A stretch of DNA of 10,430 nucleotides from an uncultured Lysobacteraceae bacterium (GCA_946482585.1 CAMLSI010000159.1:1-10430), one strand, 5' to 3'. Counted from the first letter of the stretch, positions 1 to 7,210 are shown. The notes: generated by a model not told the origin, from the sequence alone. Numbers and translations: made by a program.

Positions 1-1223
1 AGGGCAAGGAACTCGAGTTCAAGATCATCAAGCTCGACCGCAAGCGCAACAACGTGGTCGTTTCGCGCCGCGCCGTGGTCGAAAGCGAATTCAGCGCCGA
101 GCGCGAGTCGCTGCTCGAGAAGCTGCAGGAAGGCGCCGTCATCAAGGGCGTCGTCAAGAATCTCACCGATTACGGTGCGTTCGTCGACCTCGGCGGCATC
201 GACGGCCTGCTGCACATCACCGACATGGCGTGGAAGCGCGTCCGTCATCCGTCCGAAGTCGTCAATGTCGGCGACGAGCTCGACGTCCGCGTGCTGAAGT
301 TCGACCGCGAGCGCAACCGCGTCTCGCTCGGCCTGAAGCAGATGGGCGAAGATCCGTGGGTCAACATCGCCCGTCGCTACCCGACCGGCACGCGTCTGTT
401 CGGCAAGGTCTCCAACGTCACCGACTACGGCTGCTTCGTCGAGCTGGAACCGGGCGTCGAAGGCCTCGTTCACGTCTCGGAAATGGACTGGACCAACAAG
501 AACGTCAATCCGGGCAAGCTCGTCCAGGTCGGCGACGAAGTCCAGGTCATGGTGCTCGACGTCGATGAAGAGCGTCGCCGCATTTCGCTCGGCATCAAGC
601 AGACCCAGTCGAACCCGTGGGAGACCTTCGCGGCCATCCACAAGAAGAACGACAAGGTCCGCGGCCAGATCAAGTCGATCACCGATTTCGGCATCTTCGT
701 CGGTCTCGACGGCGGCATCGACGGTCTGGTGCACCTGTCCGACATCTCGTGGCAGGCCACCGGCGAAGACCTGGTCCGCCAGTTCAAGAAGGGCGACGAA
801 GTCGAAGCCGTGGTGCTCGCGGTCGATCCGGAGCGCGAGCGCATCTCGCTCGGCATCAAGCAGCTCGAGCAGGATCCGTTCGGTCAGTTCATGGCCGGCT
901 CGCCGAAGGGCAGCATCGTCAACGGCACGGTCAAGGAAGTCGACGCGCGCGGCGCGACGATCGACCTCGGCGACGGCGTCGAAGGCTACCTGCGTGCGAA
1001 CGACATCGCCAAGGAACGCATCGACGACGCGACGCAGCATCTGAAGGTCGGCGACAAGGTCGAAGCCAAGTTCATCGGCATGGACCGCAAGGGCCGCACG
1101 CTGCAGCTGTCGATCCGCGCGAAGGACGAGGAAGAGCTCGCTTCGGTGCTCGAGGAATATCAGTCGAGCACCCTGGGCACCGCCAAGCTTGGCGCGCTGC
1201 TCAAGGAACAGCTGAAGAAGTAA
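1..1223 (+). CDS. rpsA: 30S ribosomal protein S1, C-terminal part (5' end outside window)
   Basis: S1 holds mRNA on the 30S subunit and helps structured or leaderless-poor messages initiate. The reading frame is open from base 3 ([17 protein letters not shown]) to the TAA at 1221-1223, giving 406 visible residues that correspond to about residue 150 onward of the 557-residue E. coli protein. After the tail of domain 2 come four OB-fold S1 repeats: about 132-341 ([19 protein letters not shown]), 387-602 ([20 protein letters not shown]), 648-863 ([20 protein letters not shown]) and the more divergent sixth at 909-1124 ([18 protein letters not shown]). The GTG at 54 is not the start, since homology continues upstream of it. 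A short charged tail ending LLKEQLKK replaces the longer enterobacterial tail. The gene is followed by a strong terminator and then ihfB, the usual gammaproteobacterial order. Identification is secure. Confidence 0.97.
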   Translation, partial: GKELEFKIIKLDRKRNNVVVSRRAVVESEFSAERESLLEKLQEGAVIKGVVKNLTDYGAFVDLGGIDGLLHITDMAWKRVRHPSEVVNVGDELDVRVLKFDRERNRVSLGLKQMGEDPWVNIARRYPTGTRLFGKVSNVTDYGCFVELEPGVEGLVHVSEMDWTNKNVNPGKLVQVGDEVQVMVLDVDEERRRISLGIKQTQSNPWETFAAIHKKNDKVRGQIKSITDFGIFVGLDGGIDGLVHLSDISWQATGEDLVRQFKKGDEVEAVVLAVDPERERISLGIKQLEQDPFGQFMAGSPKGSIVNGTVKEVDARGATIDLGDGVEGYLRANDIAKERIDDATQHLKVGDKVEAKFIGMDRKGRTLQLSIRAKDEEELASVLEEYQSSTLGTAKLGALLKEQLKK

Positions 1224-1249
1224 GCGTTCTCCGCTTTACGGTGTTACGA

Positions 1250-1280
1250 GAATGGCGGCCTCGGGGCCGCCATTCTTTTT
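1250..1280 (+). terminator. Intrinsic terminator after rpsA
   Basis: A perfect 11-bp inverted repeat (arms 1250-1260 and 1265-1275, GAATGGCGGCC / GGCCGCCATTC) encloses a 4-nt TCGG loop and is followed at once by five T at 1276-1280. It lies 26 nt after the rpsA stop and 87 nt before the ihfB start. It should end most rpsA transcripts and so separate the very high S1 expression from ihfB, which then needs its own promoter or read-through. Confidence 0.9.
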
Positions 1281-1286
1281 GCGGCG

Positions 1287-1299
1287 CATCAATGCGTGA
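1287..1299 (+). promoter_or_regulatory. Possible IHF-binding site upstream of ihfB (weak)
   Basis: CATCAATGCGTGA matches the E. coli IHF consensus WATCAANNNNTTR at 7 of 9 specified positions, including the whole ATCAA core; the first base and the second T of TTR differ. It sits between the rpsA terminator and the ihfB start, where IHF autoregulation of ihfB is known in E. coli. Seven of nine matches occur often by chance, so this is only a candidate. No convincing -35/-10 pair was identified in the same gap. Confidence 0.2.
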
Positions 1300-1367
1300 A
1301 TGGATTCGCGGAATGCGCTAAGCTCGCGTTCCGTAACGGAACTCTACCCGGCGGAGCCGAACCCACC

Positions 1368-1664
1368 ATGACCAAGTCCGAGCTGATCGAGGCCCTGGCC
1401 GACCGGCAGAAGCATCTTGCGTTCAATGATGTCGAACTCGCGGTAAAGAACCTGCTGGAGCAGATGAGCCAGGCCCTGTCGGGCGGAGAGCGCATCGAGA
1501 TCCGCGGATTCGGCAGTTTTTCCCTGCATTTCCGTCCGCCCCGCATGGGGCGCAATCCCAAGACCGGCGCCGCCGTGGCTCTGCCCGGCAAGCATGTGCC
1601 GCATTTCAAGTCGGGCAAGGAATTGCGCGAGCGCGTGAATCAGTCCGAAGACCCGATCCGCTAG
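1368..1664 (+). CDS. ihfB: Integration host factor, beta subunit
   Basis: IHF beta pairs with IHF alpha to form a sequence-specific DNA-bending protein of the nucleoid used in recombination, replication and sigma-54 promoter control. The 98-residue product starts [19 protein letters not shown] and carries the HU/IHF signature [20 protein letters not shown] at about residues 43-62, followed by NPKTG with the proline that intercalates into the minor groove. The ATG at 1368 is chosen because it gives the family's MTKSELIE N-terminus; GGAG lies at 1353-1356, a longish 11 nt upstream. An in-frame GTG at 1296 would add an unrelated N-terminal extension. The C-terminus (NQSEDPIR) is a few residues longer than the 94-residue E. 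coli protein. The position after rpsA is the conserved one. Beta rather than alpha or HU is supported by the N-terminus and by this context. Confidence 0.96.
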   Translation: MTKSELIEALADRQKHLAFNDVELAVKNLLEQMSQALSGGERIEIRGFGSFSLHFRPPRMGRNPKTGAAVALPGKHVPHFKSGKELRERVNQSEDPIR

Positions 1665-1821
1665 TGCGGCGATCCGGCCGTCCGTCGAACCGTTGCCGCA
1701 TGCGTGCCGCCGCGACCGCGCCTGCTGTGGCCGCAGGCCGCCGGGACATCGGCGCGGTGCCGCGAACGCGGCGGCTTTCGTCCGATAGACTACCGAATCA
1801 CCGTCCTGCTGCTGCCCGACC

Positions 1822-1835
1822 GGCGCCGCGGCGCC
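1822..1835. repeat. 14-bp perfect palindrome just upstream of lapA
   Basis: GGCGCCGCGGCGCC is its own reverse complement and ends 16 nt before the lapA ATG. It lies in the 187-nt gap between ihfB and lapA, which otherwise shows no gene, a TAGACT hexamer at 1786-1791 that could be a -10 element without a good -35 partner, and a short GCCGC/GCGGC hairpin at 1759-1772. The palindrome could be an operator half-site pair or a leader hairpin, but such runs are common in GC-rich DNA. Confidence 0.3.
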
Positions 1836-1851
1836 CTGACCCGGATATCCC

Positions 1852-2133
1852 ATGCGTGTCGTCTGGATAGTTGCCGCGCTGTTGTTCGCCGCCGTCGGGG
1901 CCGTGTTCGGCGCGCTCAACGGCGACAGTGTCGCCCTCGATTTCTATTTCTTCGATGCGAGCCTGCCCAAGGCGGCCGCGCTGCTCGCCGCGTTGCTCGC
2001 CGGCTGGCTGATCGGTGGACTCGTGCTCTGGCTCGCCGTCGTGATGCCGTTGCGCCGGCGCCTGTCGCGCCAGCGCCGCGAACTTGCGCGGCGCGACGAG
2101 ACGCCGGCGAACTCGGTGCGTACGACCGAATGA
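1852..2133 (+). CDS. lapA: Lipopolysaccharide assembly protein A (LapA domain, formerly DUF1049)
   Basis: LapA is a small inner-membrane partner of LapB; in E. coli the pair takes part in FtsH-dependent control of LpxC and so of LPS synthesis. The 93-residue product has two membrane segments, about residues 3-22 and 40-64, joined by a short loop with the family pattern NGDSVALDFYFFDASLPKAA, and then a strongly basic cytoplasmic tail (RRRLSRQRRELARRDE). Length and topology match the family (E. coli LapA is about 100 residues). The ATG at 1852 is the first start after an in-frame TGA at 1837-1839; the ribosome-binding site is poor (GGAT at 1843-1846). lapB begins 10 nt after the stop, so the two are almost certainly cotranscribed and probably translationally coupled. 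Confidence 0.9.
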   Translation: MRVVWIVAALLFAAVGAVFGALNGDSVALDFYFFDASLPKAAALLAALLAGWLIGGLVLWLAVVMPLRRRLSRQRRELARRDETPANSVRTTE

Positions 2134-2143
2134 CCGACGTCGC

Positions 2144-3316
2144 ATGAATCCGCTCTATCTGTTGTTCCTGCTGTTGCCGGTCGCCGCGTTTTCGGGCTGG
2201 TGGATCGCGCGCCGCTCCAGCGCGCGCACCTCCGGCGAGCGTGTCAGCGCGCTGTCGAGCACCTATTTCCGCGGCCTGAACTACCTGCTCAACGAACAGC
2301 AGGACAAGGCGATCGAGGTCTTCGTCAAGCTGGCCGAGATCAATCGCGATACGGTCGAGACGCATCTCGCGCTCGGCAACCTGTTCCGCCGCCGCGGCGA
2401 AGTCGACCGCGCCATCCGCGTGCACCAGAATCTGATCGCGCGCGAAGACCTCAGCGATGCGATGAAGACCGTCGCGTTGCTCGAGCTCGGCGAGGACTAC
2501 ATGCGTGCGGGTCTGCTCGACCGTGCCGAAACGCTGTTCTCCGACTTGGTCGCGATGCGCGCGCACGCGCCGTCGGCGCTCAAGCACCTGATCGCGATCT
2601 ACCAGCACGAGCGCGACTGGGACAAGGCGATCGCGCATGCGCGCCTTCTCGAGCAGATGACCGGCGAATCGCAATGCGCGCTGATCGCGCAGTTCCACTG
2701 CGAACTCGCGGCCGAAGCGCGCGCGCAGAAGAAGTTCGACGTTGCGGCCGGGCACATCCAGTCCGCGTTCGACTGCGCGCCGCGCAATGTGCGCGCGAGC
2801 ATGCTGAAAGGCCAGGTGCTCGCCGATCAGGAGCGCTACGCCGAAGCCGTGGCCGCGTTCGAGCAGGTCGCCGAGCACGACGTCGACTTCGTGCCCGAAA
2901 TCCTTCCGCTGCTGCTGGATGCCTACGCCAAGAGCCAGCAGATGCAGCGTGCCGAAGAGTTCCTCGGCCGCATCATCGAGCACTATCACGGCATCTCGCC
3001 GGTGCTGGCGTTGACCAAGCTCTACGCGCGCAATCAGGGCGAGCAGGTCGCAGTCGATTTCCTCACGCGCCAGCTGCGGCAGCGTCCGTCGGTGCGCGGC
3101 CTCATGGCGCTGATCAACGCGACGCTGCACAGCGCGACCGGCGAGGCGCGGGAAAACCTGCTGATCCTGCAGGATCTGGCGCGCAAGCTCGTCGAAGGGC
3201 AGGCCATGTATCGCTGCAACCGCTGCGGTTTCGGTGCGAAGGCGCATCACTGGCAGTGCCCGAGCTGCAAGAGCTGGGGCTCGGTGCGGCCGATCCACGG
3301 CGTTGCCAACGAATAG
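2144..3316 (+). CDS. lapB: Lipopolysaccharide assembly protein B (TPR and rubredoxin-like heme/metal-binding protein)
   Basis: LapB (YciM) is an inner-membrane-anchored cytoplasmic TPR protein that in E. coli brings LpxC to the FtsH protease, limiting lipid A synthesis. The 390-residue product matches the 389-residue E. coli protein in length and plan: an N-terminal membrane segment at about residues 3-21, a helical repeat region from about 35 to 345 containing several TPR-like units (for example NYLLNEQQDKAIEVFVKLAE and THLALGNLFRRRGEVDRAI), and a C-terminal rubredoxin-like knuckle with C358, C361, C372 and C375 (YRCNRCG ... WQCPSCKSWG). The ATG at 2144 gives the family's N-terminus; a TTG at 2084 would only add a tail overlapping lapA. 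There is no clear Shine-Dalgarno, which fits coupling to lapA. The gene for an O-antigen-type initiating transferase starts 3 nt after its stop. Confidence 0.95.
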   Translation: MNPLYLLFLLLPVAAFSGWWIARRSSARTSGERVSALSSTYFRGLNYLLNEQQDKAIEVFVKLAEINRDTVETHLALGNLFRRRGEVDRAIRVHQNLIAREDLSDAMKTVALLELGEDYMRAGLLDRAETLFSDLVAMRAHAPSALKHLIAIYQHERDWDKAIAHARLLEQMTGESQCALIAQFHCELAAEARAQKKFDVAAGHIQSAFDCAPRNVRASMLKGQVLADQERYAEAVAAFEQVAEHDVDFVPEILPLLLDAYAKSQQMQRAEEFLGRIIEHYHGISPVLALTKLYARNQGEQVAVDFLTRQLRQRPSVRGLMALINATLHSATGEARENLLILQDLARKLVEGQAMYRCNRCGFGAKAHHWQCPSCKSWGSVRPIHGVANE

Positions 3317-3319
3317 CGC

Positions 3320-4342
3320 GTGGACACGCTCCTTGCGTTGCATGCGCTACAGGCGCTGCTCGTCGCGGCGGCGGCGACCGAGCTCGCGATCCGCTACGCG
3401 CGCCGTCGACGGTTGCTCGACCAGCCGGGCCAGCGCCGTTCGCACAGCGTGCCGACGCCGCGCGGCGGCGGTATCGCGATCGTCCTCGCCGTGTTCGGCT
3501 GCGCTGCGCCGCTGCTGAAGCTTCCCTGGATTCCGGCGGCGCTGCTCGCTCTGTCGCTGATCCTCGTCGCCGTGATCGGCTGGTGGGACGACCACGCGCC
3601 GTTGAGCGCGCGCGCGCGCGTCGCCGTGCAGGTGCCCGCGTCCGTGCTGCTCGCATCCGTGGCGCTCGGAACCCTGCCCGCGGCGCCCGCGTTGCCGCTT
3701 GCGGTCGCGCTCGGCGGATTCATCGCGTTGAGTACGACCTGGTCGATCAACCTGCACAACTTCATGGACGGCATCAACGGCCTCCTGACGGCGCAGGCCG
3801 CATTCGTGTTCGCGATGATCGGCCTGCTCGGCCTGCTCGGCCTGGAGCACGGTCTCGACGGCGTGCCGGCGGTTCTCGCGGCCGCCTGCCTCGGATTCCT
3901 GCCGTTCAATTTTCCGCGTGCGCGCATCTTTCTCGGCGACGTCGGCAGCGGGGCACTCGGTTTGCTCGTCGCCGCGGCGCTCTGGTGGGCCGTGTTGCGG
4001 GAACCTCGCTGGATCGCGGCGGGTCTGTTGCTGGTCAGCGCTTTCGCGATCGATGCGACCGCGACCTTGCTGCAGCGCTTCTGGCGCGGACGCCGCTGGT
4101 ATAGTGCGCATCGCGAACATCTCTATCAGTGGCTCGTGCGCAGCGGCGGTTCGCATGCCCGGGTCGTGAGCTACTACATGGCATGGAATCTTCTGCTCGC
4201 CGCTCCGCTTGCGTTGCTCGTCGCCACGAGCCGCAGTGTCGCAGTAGCCGTGACCGCGGTCGTTCTGGCGTATGCGGCCGGCATCGTCCTCTGGTGCCGC
4301 ACGCGCCGCGCCGTGATCGCGGGAGTGCGCCGGCATGCCTGA
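3320..4342 (+). CDS. Polyprenyl-phosphate HexNAc-1-phosphate transferase, WbpL/WecA type (glycosyltransferase family 4 / MraY superfamily)
   Basis: Members move a sugar-1-phosphate from a UDP-sugar to undecaprenyl phosphate at the inner membrane, the first step of O-antigen, enterobacterial common antigen or capsule synthesis. The 340-residue product is a polytopic membrane protein with the superfamily motifs in order: RRSHSVPTPRGGG at 39-51, WWDDH with D90 and D91, NLHNFMDGINGL with N147 and D150, FPRARIFLGDVGSG with D207, and HREHLYQ at 264-270. These supply the Mg2+ and nucleotide-binding acidic residues and the cytoplasmic His loop. The start is a GTG, 3 nt after the lapB stop, with no upstream Shine-Dalgarno, so translation probably depends on lapB. 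Its stop overlaps the next gene by 8 nt. Pairing with a 4,6-dehydratase favours a WbpL-like enzyme using a 6-deoxy-HexNAc such as FucNAc, but WecA-like use of UDP-GlcNAc cannot be excluded from sequence. Confidence 0.88.
   Translation: MDTLLALHALQALLVAAAATELAIRYARRRRLLDQPGQRRSHSVPTPRGGGIAIVLAVFGCAAPLLKLPWIPAALLALSLILVAVIGWWDDHAPLSARARVAVQVPASVLLASVALGTLPAAPALPLAVALGGFIALSTTWSINLHNFMDGINGLLTAQAAFVFAMIGLLGLLGLEHGLDGVPAVLAAACLGFLPFNFPRARIFLGDVGSGALGLLVAAALWWAVLREPRWIAAGLLLVSAFAIDATATLLQRFWRGRRWYSAHREHLYQWLVRSGGSHARVVSYYMAWNLLLAAPLALLVATSRSVAVAVTAVVLAYAAGIVLWCRTRRAVIAGVRRHA
3606..3620 (+). repeat. Alternating GC tract inside the transferase gene
   Basis: Fifteen bases of uninterrupted alternating G and C (7.5 copies of the dinucleotide) lie in codons 96-101 of the transferase, encoding SARAR just after the WWDDH motif. 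A change by one repeat unit would shift the frame early in the protein. Such tracts also favour Z-DNA. In this GC-rich genome a run of this length may be chance. Confidence 0.5.
3820..3844 (+). repeat. 9-nt tandem repeat, about 2.8 copies, within the transferase gene
   Basis: The unit CGGCCTGCT occurs at 3820-3828 and 3829-3837, followed by a partial third copy at 3838-3844. It encodes GLLGLLGLE in a membrane segment (about residues 168-175). Because the unit is three codons, gain or loss would keep the frame and change the helix length by three residues. Confidence 0.55.
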
Positions 4343-6230
4343 TCTGGTCCGCCGCAGCATCGCGCGGATTCATCCGCGTCTCGCCGTCGTCGCGCACGAC
4401 CTGACCATGGTCTGGGTCGCGTGGATCGCGACCTACGCGATCCGCAACGCCGTATTGCCCGAACCGCAGCCGGTGATCTGGTCCGGACCCGAAGTCGCGG
4501 TCCTGCTCGCCGTGCAGGCGACCGTGTTCTGGTGGACCGGCCTCTATCGCGGGCTCTGGCGTTTCGCGAGCCTGCCGGATCTCTGGAACATCGTGCGCGC
4601 CGGTGCGATAGGCGCCGTGCTCGTCGCGATCACGCTGTTTCTCTACAACCGTCTCGCGACCGTGCCCCGCGGCGTGCTGCTGATCTATCCGGCCGCGCTG
4701 GTCGTCTTCCTCGGCGCGCCGCGCCTGGGCTATCGCTTCTGGAAGGATTCGCGGCTCGACCTGTTCAACGACAGTCCCAGCCAGCGCGTGCTGATCCTCG
4801 GGGCCGGCCGCGCCGGCGAAGCGCTCGCGCGCGATCTCAAGCGCGAGAACCGCTATCGCGTCGTCGGCTTCGTCGACGACAACGCGCAACTGCGCGGCGC
4901 CAAGCTGCACGGCGTGCCGGTGCTGGGCACGCTGGAGAAGCTGCCGCAGATCGCCGGCGAAGTCGCCGCTCAGATGCTGCTGATCGCGATGCCGTCCTCG
5001 AGTAATGCGCAGATGCGCCGTGTGGTCGAGCTCTGCGAATCGACCGGACTCGCGTTCCGCACCGTGCCGCGCCTCGACGACGTGGTCTCGGGGCGCTCGC
5101 AGTTCAACGAGCTCAAGGAAGTCGCGATCGAGGATCTGCTCGGGCGCGATCCGGTGCAACTGGACTGGACCGCGATCCGCAGCGGACTGACCGGCAAACG
5201 CGTGCTCGTGACCGGCGGCGGCGGTTCGATCGGCTCGGAGCTCTGTCGCCAGGTCGCGCGTCTCGGCGCGAGCTCGCTGACGATTCTCGAGCTGTCCGAA
5301 TACAACCTCTATCGCATCGAGCAGGAGCTGCGTGCCGCCTGGCCGGAGCTGATCCTCGATGCGCGCATCGGCCATGCCGGAGACGCCGCCACCTGCGAGC
5401 ACGTGTTCGCGGCGGCGCGGCCGCAGGTCGTGTTCCATGCGGCTGCCTATAAGCACGTGCCGCTGCTGCAGGGGCAGTTGCGCGAGGCCGTGCGCAACAA
5501 CGCGCTCGCGACGCGCTGCGTCGCCGATACCTGCGATCGTCACGGCGTCGAATGCATGGTGCTGATCTCCACCGACAAGGCGGTGAATCCGACCAGCATC
5601 ATGGGCGCATCTAAACGCATCGCCGAGATCTATTGCCAGAACCTCGCGAGCCGTTCGCGCACACGCTTCATGACGGTGCGGTTCGGCAACGTGCTCGATT
5701 CGGCGGGATCGGTCGTGCCGCTGTTCCGCGACCAGATCCGCGCCGGCGGCCCGGTCACCGTGACCCATCCGGAGATCACGCGCTATTTCATGACGATCCC
5801 CGAAGCCTGTCAGTTGATCCTGCAGGCCGAGGTGCTCGGCCAGGGCGGCGAAATCTTCGCGCTCGACATGGGCGAACCGATCCGCATCCGAGACCTCGCC
5901 GAGCAGATGATCCGTCTCACCGGCAAGGTGCCGGGCCGCGACATCCAGATCGCGTACACGGGCCTGCGCCCCGGCGAAAAACTGTTCGAGGAACTGTTCC
6001 ATCCGCTCGAGAACTACCGCAGCACGGCACACGCGAAGATCTTTCTCGCGCAACCGCGCAGCATGAGCTGGGAACTGCTCAACGCGCAGCTCGCGCGCGC
6101 GACCCAGGCCGTGCAGGAATTCGACGAGGACCAGCTGCGCCGTTGCATCGCCGCGCTGCTGCCCGATTTCGCGTTCCGCTCCGGCGACGAAGCCGCCGTC
6201 GTCGCGTTCGATCGCGCGCAGCGCCAGTGA
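4335..6230 (+). CDS. wbpM: Membrane-bound nucleotide-sugar 4,6-dehydratase, WbpM/CapD/PglF type
   Basis: Family members convert UDP-GlcNAc to UDP-4-keto-6-deoxy-HexNAc, the precursor of FucNAc, QuiNAc and bacillosamine-type sugars in surface glycans. The 631-residue product has the full long-form plan: about four membrane segments (roughly 17-38, 49-70, 86-105, 113-130), a first Rossmann domain with GAGRAGEA at 156-163, and a second, catalytic SDR domain with TGGGGSIG at 293-300, AAAYKHVP at 369-376, STDKAVNPTSIMGASKR at 412-428 and RPGEK at 545-549. The catalytic Tyr of ordinary SDRs is replaced by M423 with K427 retained, the substitution typical of WbpM and relatives, so activity is expected. 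GGGAG at 4321-4325 stands 9 nt before the ATG, and the gene overlaps the preceding transferase by 8 nt (ATGCCTGA). P. aeruginosa WbpM is slightly longer (about 665 residues). Product stereochemistry (4,6-dehydratase alone or with C5 epimerisation) is not readable from the sequence. Confidence 0.9.
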   Translation: MPDLVRRSIARIHPRLAVVAHDLTMVWVAWIATYAIRNAVLPEPQPVIWSGPEVAVLLAVQATVFWWTGLYRGLWRFASLPDLWNIVRAGAIGAVLVAITLFLYNRLATVPRGVLLIYPAALVVFLGAPRLGYRFWKDSRLDLFNDSPSQRVLILGAGRAGEALARDLKRENRYRVVGFVDDNAQLRGAKLHGVPVLGTLEKLPQIAGEVAAQMLLIAMPSSSNAQMRRVVELCESTGLAFRTVPRLDDVVSGRSQFNELKEVAIEDLLGRDPVQLDWTAIRSGLTGKRVLVTGGGGSIGSELCRQVARLGASSLTILELSEYNLYRIEQELRAAWPELILDARIGHAGDAATCEHVFAAARPQVVFHAAAYKHVPLLQGQLREAVRNNALATRCVADTCDRHGVECMVLISTDKAVNPTSIMGASKRIAEIYCQNLASRSRTRFMTVRFGNVLDSAGSVVPLFRDQIRAGGPVTVTHPEITRYFMTIPEACQLILQAEVLGQGGEIFALDMGEPIRIRDLAEQMIRLTGKVPGRDIQIAYTGLRPGEKLFEELFHPLENYRSTAHAKIFLAQPRSMSWELLNAQLARATQAVQEFDEDQLRRCIAALLPDFAFRSGDEAAVVAFDRAQRQ

Positions 6231-6314
6231 GCGCCGCCGTACGCCGTATCCGCATCTGCCGCCGGTTGCCGCCGGCCGGCGTCTCGTTGATTCATTGATC
6301 CGCCAGGAGCCCGC

Positions 6315-7184
6315 ATGTCGCAGCGTCTACGCAAGGTCGTCTTTCCGGTTGCCGGTCTCGGCACGCGCTTCCTGCCGGCGACGAAGGTCGTGGCCAAGGA
6401 AATGCTGCCGGTGCTGGATCGTCCGCTGATCCAGTACGCCGTCGACGAAGCCGTCGACGCCGGCGCCGATACGCTGATCTTCGTCACGAACCGGTACAAG
6501 CACGCGATCGCCGACTATTTCGACAAGGCCTACGAGCTGGAGACCAAGCTCGAACAGGCCGGCAAGAAGGAACTGCTGTCGCTGGTGCAGAACGTGCTGC
6601 CCAAACACGTGCGCTGCGTGTTCGTGACGCAGCCCGAAGCGCTGGGTCTCGGTCACGCGGTGCTCTGCGCGAAGCCCGTCGTCGGCAACGAACCGTTCGG
6701 CGTGATCCTGCCCGACGATCTGATCTGGAACAGCGGCCATAGCGCGCTGCGCCAGATGGCCGAACTCGCCGCGTTCGAGAACTCCGGTGTGATCGCGGTC
6801 GAGGAAGTGCCGCGCGAGCAGACCAACAAATACGGCATCGTCGATGCGCAGCCGATCAACGACCGTGCCGCACTGATCAAGCTCATGGTCGAAAAGCCCA
6901 AGCCCGAGGAAGCGCCGTCGAATCTCGCCGTCGTCGGCCGCTACGTGTTGCCGGGCCGCATCTTCTCGCTGCTCGAATCGACCAAGCCCGGCGCCGGCGG
7001 CGAAATCCAGCTCACCGACGCGATCGACGCGCTGCTCAAGCAGGAGCGCGTGCTCGCGTATCGCTTCGAAGGCGAGCGCTTCGACTGCGGCAACAAGCTC
7101 GGCCTGGTGAAGGCGACCCTGCACTTCGCGTTGCAGGATCCTTCGCTGGCTGCAGCCACGCGCGAATTCGTCGCGAAGAAATAG
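6315..7184 (+). CDS. galU: UTP--glucose-1-phosphate uridylyltransferase
   Basis: GalU makes UDP-glucose from UTP and glucose-1-phosphate, feeding LPS core, exopolysaccharide and other glucosylation. The 289-residue cytosolic product begins with the nucleotidyltransferase signature: PVAGLGTRFLPATK at about 11-24, then KEMLPVLDRP at 28-37. Further family features are the uridine-site QPEALGLGHAV at about 105-115, the metal-binding LPDD at about 130-133, VEKP at about 192-195, and GEIQLTDAI at about 230-238. Length is close to E. coli GalU (302). AGGAG at 6305-6309 is a strong ribosome-binding site 5 nt before the ATG, which fixes the start. The 84-nt gap from the dehydratase has no terminator and no convincing promoter, so read-through from the glycan genes is likely. 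The glycan context agrees with the assignment. Confidence 0.96.
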   Translation: MSQRLRKVVFPVAGLGTRFLPATKVVAKEMLPVLDRPLIQYAVDEAVDAGADTLIFVTNRYKHAIADYFDKAYELETKLEQAGKKELLSLVQNVLPKHVRCVFVTQPEALGLGHAVLCAKPVVGNEPFGVILPDDLIWNSGHSALRQMAELAAFENSGVIAVEEVPREQTNKYGIVDAQPINDRAALIKLMVEKPKPEEAPSNLAVVGRYVLPGRIFSLLESTKPGAGGEIQLTDAIDALLKQERVLAYRFEGERFDCGNKLGLVKATLHFALQDPSLAAATREFVAKK

Positions 7185-7210
7185 GCGAGCGTGCGCAGGG
7201 AGCGCCGACG

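Noticed and set aside
54..56. GTG as the start of an independent S1-like gene
   Set aside because: The frame upstream to base 3 continues to match ribosomal protein S1, so the gene is cut only by the window edge.
1296..1367. Upstream in-frame GTG that would extend IHF beta by 24 residues
   Set aside because: The family starts at [12 protein letters not shown] precedes the ATG at 1368, and the extension resembles no IHF sequence.
1759..1775. GCCGC-GAAC-GCGGC hairpin followed by CTTT as a terminator after ihfB
   Set aside because: The stem is only 5-6 bp and just three T follow at a distance; far weaker than the rpsA terminator.
1916..3343. A 475-codon open frame on the - strand opposite lapA and lapB
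   Set aside because: Shadow of lapA/lapB; no family motif, and its sequence mirrors third-position GC bias of the true genes.
2200..4104. A 634-codon + strand frame crossing lapB and the transferase gene
   Set aside because: It runs out of frame through two genes with clear family motifs, is Arg/Ala-rich and has no domain.
4035..6053. A 672-codon open frame on the - strand opposite the dehydratase gene
   Set aside because: Composition is typical of a shadow frame (rich in Arg, Ala, His, Asp, Glu), with no recognisable motif, and the + strand gene is certain.
6280..6300. TTGATTCATTGATC upstream of galU as an IHF site or promoter
   Set aside because: IHF consensus match is 7 of 9 at best on the - strand, and no -35/-10 pair with proper spacing is present.
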